Shown in pieces: positions 58,809 to 64,000 of a stretch of 64,000 nt of DNA. The stretch spans positions 1,726,181 through 1,790,180 of the forward strand of contig JAGPNK010000010.1 in NCBI GenBank assembly GCA_020746835.1. Reading direction: 5' to 3'. The notes beneath the pieces were generated by a model that saw nothing but the letters and a program-made list of their open reading frames with translations, ran no database searches and was not told the origin of the DNA. Position 1 is the stretch's first letter. Each line of letters starts with the position of its first letter. A program made the translations under genes and the position numbers. This DNA is from Stachybotrys elegans (Eukaryota > Ascomycota > Sordariomycetes > Hypocreales > Stachybotryaceae).

Positions 58809-59149
58809 CTACTTTCCAAGCCCGCATCTCTTCTCAACCTCAAAAAGAGTATCGTTCGATACCTCTTCAGCACAGATGTTGTGACAGCTACCTGCAAGTA
58901 GGTTAGCCAGGAAATGGGAATAGAGCCACGTATCTCACAGGTACTTAACCCTTCCTTTACGCCATCGTCCACTAGAACGAGACGTAAAAGTGCGTCTCCT
59001 ATCAAAGCGAGAGACTTATTACCGTGTGCTCCTGTGTAATTTAGGTATTCCCTTCGATATATCCCCGGTGCTGTGATGGCCTCCTCTAGCAAATCTGGGT
59101 GTTCAAAGTGATACTGTAGAATTTCTTCAATCTCCTGATGATCTGCCAT
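58809..59149 (-). pseudogene. Truncated RNase III-like gene next to the RIP-affected block
   Basis: Exon 1 59149-58939, 47 nt intron 58938-58892 (GTGAGA, GGCTAACC branch, TTGCAG), exon 2 58891-58809; 97 residues. Reads MADHQEIEEILQYHFEHPDL, GNKSLALIGDALLRLVL, and after splicing ICAEEVSNDTLFEVEKRCGLGK then TAG. This follows the RNase III (class I-like) domain pattern of fungal family members: LLxEAL, GNKxLALLGDAxLxLVL in place of the canonical E-RLEFLGDA-L, and SN..L..V....GL. These usually go on for 50-100 residues. The stop lies in the middle of the domain; CAG-to-TAG is exactly the C-to-T in a CpA context that RIP makes. The frame is open upstream to another ATG at 59278. Catalytic Glu/Asp positions are only partly kept (GDA present). 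Probably a decayed member of an expanded family. Confidence 0.6.
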
Positions 59150-60060
59150 TTCGAATGCGTTGACGAGGATTGTATAGTTGTTTAATCTGCTATTTGGGGA
59201 TGGAGGGACATCCCCTGTTTTATACTCTTGTTGTTGCCATTTGATGTCATTTTGGTATCGGACTTCTGTGGCTCTCATCTCATCGTCTTCCTGTATCTGG
59301 TCAAACCCCTCGTCATAGTATTGGCTGACTTAAGATCATACCACATCTCTTGATCCCCAGGATTCCTGCATATCTCGATCCCTTAGCAAAATCTCTAAAA
59401 TGCTCTTGCAAGATGTCTATGGCGTATCTCAATCATGCTTTCTAACCTACATCTCTGGTCCGCTATACTCTTTGAACTAGTATCCTCAAGAGCATAGCCA
59501 ATCAAACCCAAGTGCGCCCACCCCAATTCGTATGCTAGATATCGTGGCGCGTTACTTCGCGAATCGATCTCGGAATCTCACGAACCTTGATAAGACAGCA
59601 TTTTAATCAACAACGAGATGCCTTAACATCTTACCCCTCTCCAGGCATGACGAGCACGTTGGGCTGCAGGTGACGTTGCCAATACTCAAATAAGATAACA
59701 TACTTTTTACCCAGACTATATATGAGCTAGTTTCAACTATGTCAGATACTTTCATGTGATATGACGTAGCAAACATGCGATCGAGCAGTTGTTGAGGGTG
59801 TGGAGGCCTACCAGGACGTCCAGAGGTACCATGGATGCCACCCAAGCTTTTGATGTGAGATTATTAGGGGCCCAGGCCCACGAATCAGACCAAGTGTGGC
59901 TTAAGACGAACCTATATGAAGTTACGTCGTCACCAATAACTGCAACCCAGAAGCTATGGCCGAATGGCCCAGCTTGTATTGGTATCACAACGCTTTGCCT
60001 CAGGACACCAGCCGTCTCTTGGCATTATGCTAAGGTCATGACATACCCATTCATCTAGAA
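59150..60060. other. Transition zone with a possible gene remnant
   Basis: GC content falls stepwise towards the AT block. On the minus strand, from about 60,020 to 59,752, a frame of about 90 codons reads QAGPFGHSFWVAVIGDDVTS and SWAWAPNNLTSKAWVASM before stopping. It looks like former coding sequence, but I cannot assign a family and it has no good start. The rest holds nothing I can support. Confidence 0.4.
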
Positions 60061-60264
60061 GCTGACCCAGTACAGTGAATTTACATACAAATCTATTAGA
60101 TAAAGGCCCTAATCTTAAGTTCAGGATAATAGGAATCCTACCCTTAGCCCTATATTAAAATAAATAAAAATATAAAGCTAGTATATTCCTAATTAGCTTT
60201 TTACCTTAATAAAGAAAGTTATAATATAGAATAAGAATATATAGCTATTAAAATATATCTCTTT

Positions 60265-61808
60265 TATAATAAGGAAAAGAGTATATAGTATAGAGTATAA
60301 GTAGTAAAGAGTAAATAAATAGTAAAGATAGTGTTTAGTACTCTAGCAACTAATATAGTTATAAATAGTAGAGAAGAATAATAATAGGGCCATTATTAGA
60401 CTGCCTGTATAGGGTAGCTGAGTGGCCGAGTGGCCGAGTGGCCAAGTGGCCGAGCTATAGGTGGCTGCAAGCACCATTATAAGCTACACATGCATAGGCA
60501 TGTAATGCAACGGGATGTTAAGAGAGGGTTAGGACAGGGTTAAATAAGGTTACTAATGCTATAGAAGCCTTACTATAACTTATACTTAAATAGAGAGTAC
60601 TACTAATAATACTAATGGAAAGCTTTAATAATGCTAGAAAAGCCTATAATATCGCTCTAAGCTACTAATAGAGAAAAGCTTATTTAGTTTATAGCTATAT
60701 AAAGCCCTTAAGCCCTTAGTTTAAAAGAGAAAAATTCCTTATTTATATTATTTAAATATCTACTAAGATTAATATTAATATAGAATTAAATAATAATACT
60801 AGTAATAATATAACTACTTTAATAACTATAATAGCCCTAGTTACTACCTCTATTTATATCTTTAATAATATTATTATTAAAATAAGTCTTTTTAAGTAGT
60901 TTTCTAATAATAGTATTACTAATAGTAATAGAATAATTTCTATATATTACCTTTATATAGTGATTTTAATAAGAAATTATATTTAAAGCCTAGAAAAAAA
61001 AATAAAGAAAAGAGTAAAAGACTAAAAAAAAGGCTAAAAATAAAGACTAATTATATTAGTAGTAAAAGTAAATAAATAAAGCTAGCTTGCTTTAGAAGCC
61101 TTAGCTTAGTTTTTTAGTTAGGGTTTTTAATTGGTTTTTTAAATTAGTTTTTAAATTAATTACTCTTACTATTTTCTTACTAAATTATATACCTAATGCC
61201 TTTATAATATAAAATAAACTGTAGTAGCTAAAGTATTTAAAGAGTAAGTTAAGTAATATATTAAAAGCTATAGTTATATATAGAAGCTATATAGCTATAA
61301 AGGAAGCTATAAAGAAACTATAGACTATAAAGAAATTATAGTTATATAAGAAGGCTAATATATAATATAAAGGAGCTATAGGGGAAGCTAGACACTAGTT
61401 ATATAATATAGAGAACTTATTTAATTAGTACTAGTATATAGGAATGGGTCTAGGGTAAGCTAGAAAAGACAGTAAAAAAAAACTAATATAAGTCTTTTAA
61501 ACTTTATACTTAGAAGGAATAACTTTATATAGTTATAATTAGTCTAACTTTATTATAACCTTTTATATATTTTAATATTCTATTATATTATATACTTATA
61601 TATATATAGCTTATAATATTATAGCTATTTATAGCTTAATTATTTAATTAATTAATTACTTTATATAAATAGTTTAATAATAACTTTATTATTATTTTCT
61701 TTTACTATTTATAATTATATTAGTTATTAAGGTATTAAATACTATTTTTATTATTTATTTACTTTTTATTATTTATACTTTATATTATATACTCTTTTCC
61801 TTATTATA
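60265..61808. mobile_element. RIP-mutated element with terminal inverted repeats of about 270 bp
   Basis: The left end (60265-60540) begins TATAATAAGGAAAAGAGTAT. The right end (about 61545-61808) is its reverse complement, ending ACTCTTTTCCTTATTATA. The similarity runs inward about 260-280 bases through matching phases, with the right copy more AT-converted. About 1 kb lies between the repeats and has no intact frame. The architecture suits a DNA transposon remnant or a large non-autonomous TIR element. I could not identify a transposase or a certain target-site duplication. Confidence 0.55.
60421..60452 (+). repeat. Four tandem 8-mers AGTGGCCG inside the left TIR
   Basis: AGTGGCCG, AGTGGCCG, AGTGGCCA, AGTGGCCG. 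It is one of the few GC-rich stretches in the block. The equivalent places in the other copies (near 61,640 in inverted orientation, near 62,410) read as AT-rich derivatives such as AAGTAATTAAGCT. Confidence 0.85.
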
Positions 61809-62133
61809 ATAATACTTTATTTTTTAAAATCTTTAAAATACTATTTTATAATAATTCTTTAAATTATCTTAAAGTATTATTCTTTTAATTATATATTTTC
61901 TATTTTTATAACTTTAGTCTATTATAAGTATTTTTATAGAGTTTTTTAAAAAGTTACTTATTAATAATAAATTATATATTATTAAACTTTAATCTTTAGC
62001 TAATAGTATTTACTTTTTTATTTTTTATTTCTTTATAATAAATAATAATATAATTAAATTAAATAAAGTACTTTTTATAATTAAGCTATTATTTATTTAG
62101 TTTTTAAGTAATTATAAAGTAAATAATATTTTT

Positions 62134-62232
62134 ATAATAAAAAAAAGAGTATATAATATAGAATATAAATAGTAAAAAGTAAATAAATAGTAAAGATAGT
62201 ATTTAGTACTTTAATAATTAATATAGTTATAA
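62134..62232 (+). repeat. Partial extra copy of the element's left end
   Basis: AAAAGAGTATATAATATAGA and about 80 following bases match the start of the left TIR at 60276 in direct orientation, then the match is lost. Confidence 0.55.
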
Positions 62233-62267
62233 ATAATATTTTTATAATTTATAAAGATTTTAATTTA

Positions 62268-63622
62268 ATAATAAGGAAAAAAGTATATAATATAAAGTAT
62301 AAGTAATAGAAAGTAAATAAATAATAAAAATAATATTTAGTACTTTAATAACTAATATAGTTATAAATAGTAAAAAGAAATAATAATAAAGCTATTATTA
62401 AACTACCTTTATATATAAAGTGATTAATTAGTTAAGTAATTAAGCTATAAATAGCTATAACTTTATTATAAACTATATATATATAAATATATAATATAAT
62501 AGAATATTAAAATATATAAAGAGTTAGAGTAGGGTAAAATTAAATAGAAAGCTTTAACTAATAGTACTTAGTTAAAAAGCTTTAATTAACTTATTAAATA
62601 AAGTTATTAATATTATAAAAGCCTTATTATAACTATAACTATATTTATATCTAAATAAAAAATACTACTAATTATAATTATAAAGTTATAATATAAATAG
62701 AAAGCTTTAATAATACTAAAAAAGTCTATAATATTACTTTAAACTATTAATAGAAAAAAGCTTATTTAGTTTATAGTTATATAAAGCCTTTAAGTTTTTA
62801 ATTTAAAAGAGAAAAATTCCTTATTTATATTATTTAAATTAATATTAAAATTAAAATTAATATAAAATTAAATAATAATAATAGTAATAATATAATAAAG
62901 AGATAAAATCTCTTTATTAAAGTTACTTTAGTAATTATAATAGCTCTAGCTACTATTTCTATTTATATTTCTAATAATAATATTATTAAAATAAGTCCTT
63001 TTAAATAGTTTTCTAATAGTAATATTACTAATAGTAATAGAATGACTTTTATATATCTTTAATATATAGTAATTTTAATAAAGAATTATATTTAAAGCCT
63101 AGAAAAAAAAGTAAAGAAAGAAATAAAAAGCTAGAGAGAAAGTTAAAAATAGAGTTAGAATATATTAAAGGCAATAGTAAATACTAATTATAAAGCTAAC
63201 TTACTTTAAAAGCCCTAATAAAAAGAAATAGTTAGAGTTATTTTTAAAAAAGCTTTAGTTTAGTTTTTTAATTAGAGTTTTTAATTAGTTTTTTAGTTTA
63301 GTTTTTACATTAATTACTCTTACTATTTTTAAATTATATATTTAATACTTTTATAATATAATATTATAAAGAGTTATTTTATAAGTAATATATTAAAGGC
63401 TATAGTTATATATAAAAGCTAAGAGTATATAATATATTAAAAGCTATAGTTATATATAGAAGTATATAATATTAAAAAGCTATAGAGAAAGCTAGGTACT
63501 AATTATATAATATAAAAAACTTATTTAATTAATAATAAAGTATAGAAATAAATCTAGAATAAACTAGAAAAATAGTAAGAAAGAAATAGTATAAGCCTTT
63601 TAAACTTTATACTTAAAAGGGA
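62268..63622 (+). repeat. Second direct copy of the element, more heavily mutated, right TIR missing or diverged
   Basis: Direct repeat of 60266-61520 at an offset of 2,002 bases at the left, rising to about 2,100 at the right, so there are small insertions. Anchors: TTAAAAGAGAAAAATTCC at 60721 is matched by TTAAAAGAGAAAAATTCC at 62803; AACTTTATACTTA near 61500 is matched near 63602. After 63622 the sequence no longer follows copy 1, so the inverted right end is absent. Confidence 0.6.
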
Positions 63623-64000
63623 TTTTAATTTAATATTTATTATTTATATAGTAATACTTAAACTCTTTAAAAGCTTTTACTATTATTAGAAATTCTTTAT
63701 TATATATTAGATAATTAAATTCTACTTTATATAATTTATATAATTAAAATATAATAGAGTATAGATTTCCTTTATTATTTTTCTAACTAATTTATACTCT
63801 ATTTATAAAGTTAAATAAATTAATTTTAAGTTTAATTTTTTATTTAAAGTTAAAAGTCCTTAATATAAATTTATTAATAATAGTATTTTTAATTTATTTA
63901 AAGGCTTTTTATTATTTCTCTATTTATTAAAACTTAAGTTTTTTTATATAATATTTATAAAAGATATAGTAATTCTTTTTAAAATTCTTAATAAACTATT

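Larger units (their letters stand above)
60061..64000. repeat. RIP-degraded AT-rich repeat block
   Basis: About 3.9 kb of extreme A+T content to the window end, with no open frame of note. It consists of related repeat copies in direct and inverted orientation (separate entries). Matching copies differ mainly by C-to-T and G-to-A. This is typical of AT-rich blocks made by RIP of transposons in ascomycetes, often heterochromatic and near centromeres, telomeres or accessory regions. Confidence 0.9.

Noticed and set aside
58787..58891. RNase III-like gene ending ..SSMPEIKV at 58787 without splicing
   Set aside because: The unspliced frame runs through a GTGAGA..GGCTAACC..TTGCAG intron. Splicing restores the SN..L..V....GL pattern of the RNase III domain.
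1..64000. CRISPR arrays, prokaryotic operons, rRNA or tRNA genes
   Set aside because: The DNA is eukaryotic with spliceosomal introns. I saw no regularly spaced repeats and no tRNA B-box-like GGTTCRAATCC context with a matching A-box.

Overview
The window is nuclear DNA of a filamentous ascomycete, most likely a sordariomycete and perhaps Hypocreales (for example a Purpureocillium/Metarhizium-like fungus; the lineage is inference). Support comes from GC-rich coding frames, 47-90 nt introns with GT..AG ends and CTAAC-type branch points, intergenes of 0.3-5 kb, fungal-specific families (rhodopsin-like Pth11-type receptor, HRI1, fungal SAPS and XMAP215 proteins), and a final 3.9 kb AT-rich block whose repeat copies differ almost only by C-to-T and G-to-A changes, the mark of repeat-induced point mutation (RIP). 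There is no prokaryotic-style operon, no CRISPR array, and I found no rRNA or tRNA gene.

Layout. 1-366: 3' end of an oligopeptide transporter (OPT) gene, plus strand. 1607-9661: very large NRPS-like gene, minus strand, in which nearly every catalytic motif I could align is altered and one exon needs a 1-nt frame change. 9662-15000: gene-poor, with a pyrimidine-rich plus strand. 15001-19270: SAPS-domain (SIT4/PP6 phosphatase-associated) protein, minus strand, with a long intron that contains a coding-like reading frame. 21609-23456: GMC oxidoreductase, minus. 25812-27100: seven-TM rhodopsin-like membrane protein, plus, four short introns. 27629-29854: G-patch spliceosome-disassembly factor (TFIP11/Ntr1 family), minus. 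31156-33976: XMAP215/Stu2/Alp14 microtubule polymerase, plus. 34495-36046: mitochondrial DUF3429 (TMEM69-like) membrane protein with a highly charged tail, minus. 37718-47407: VPS13 lipid-transfer protein, plus. 50388-52388: concentrative nucleoside transporter, plus. 52805-53519: HRI1-family protein, plus. 54195-55655: class III PLP aminotransferase, plus. 55667-58479: cPLA2/lysophospholipase-type enzyme, minus, ending 11 bp from the aminotransferase stop. 58809-59149: truncated RNase III-like gene, minus. 60061-64000: RIP-degraded repeat block with an element carrying long terminal inverted repeats (TIRs) and a second, more degraded direct copy.

The SAPS protein, TFIP11, Stu2, VPS13, DUF3429 protein and HRI1 are core cell-biology genes (phosphatase signalling, splicing, spindle, lipid transfer, mitochondria). 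The NRPS-like, GMC, receptor, transporter, aminotransferase, phospholipase and RNase III-like genes are accessory or family-expanded types. They are scattered among the core genes and do not form a convincing biosynthetic cluster. The most unusual items are the catalytically degenerate NRPS-like gene, the coding-like frame inside the SAPS intron, and the RIP-affected right flank with its truncated RNase III-like gene. I did not see a clearly new defence or mobile system.
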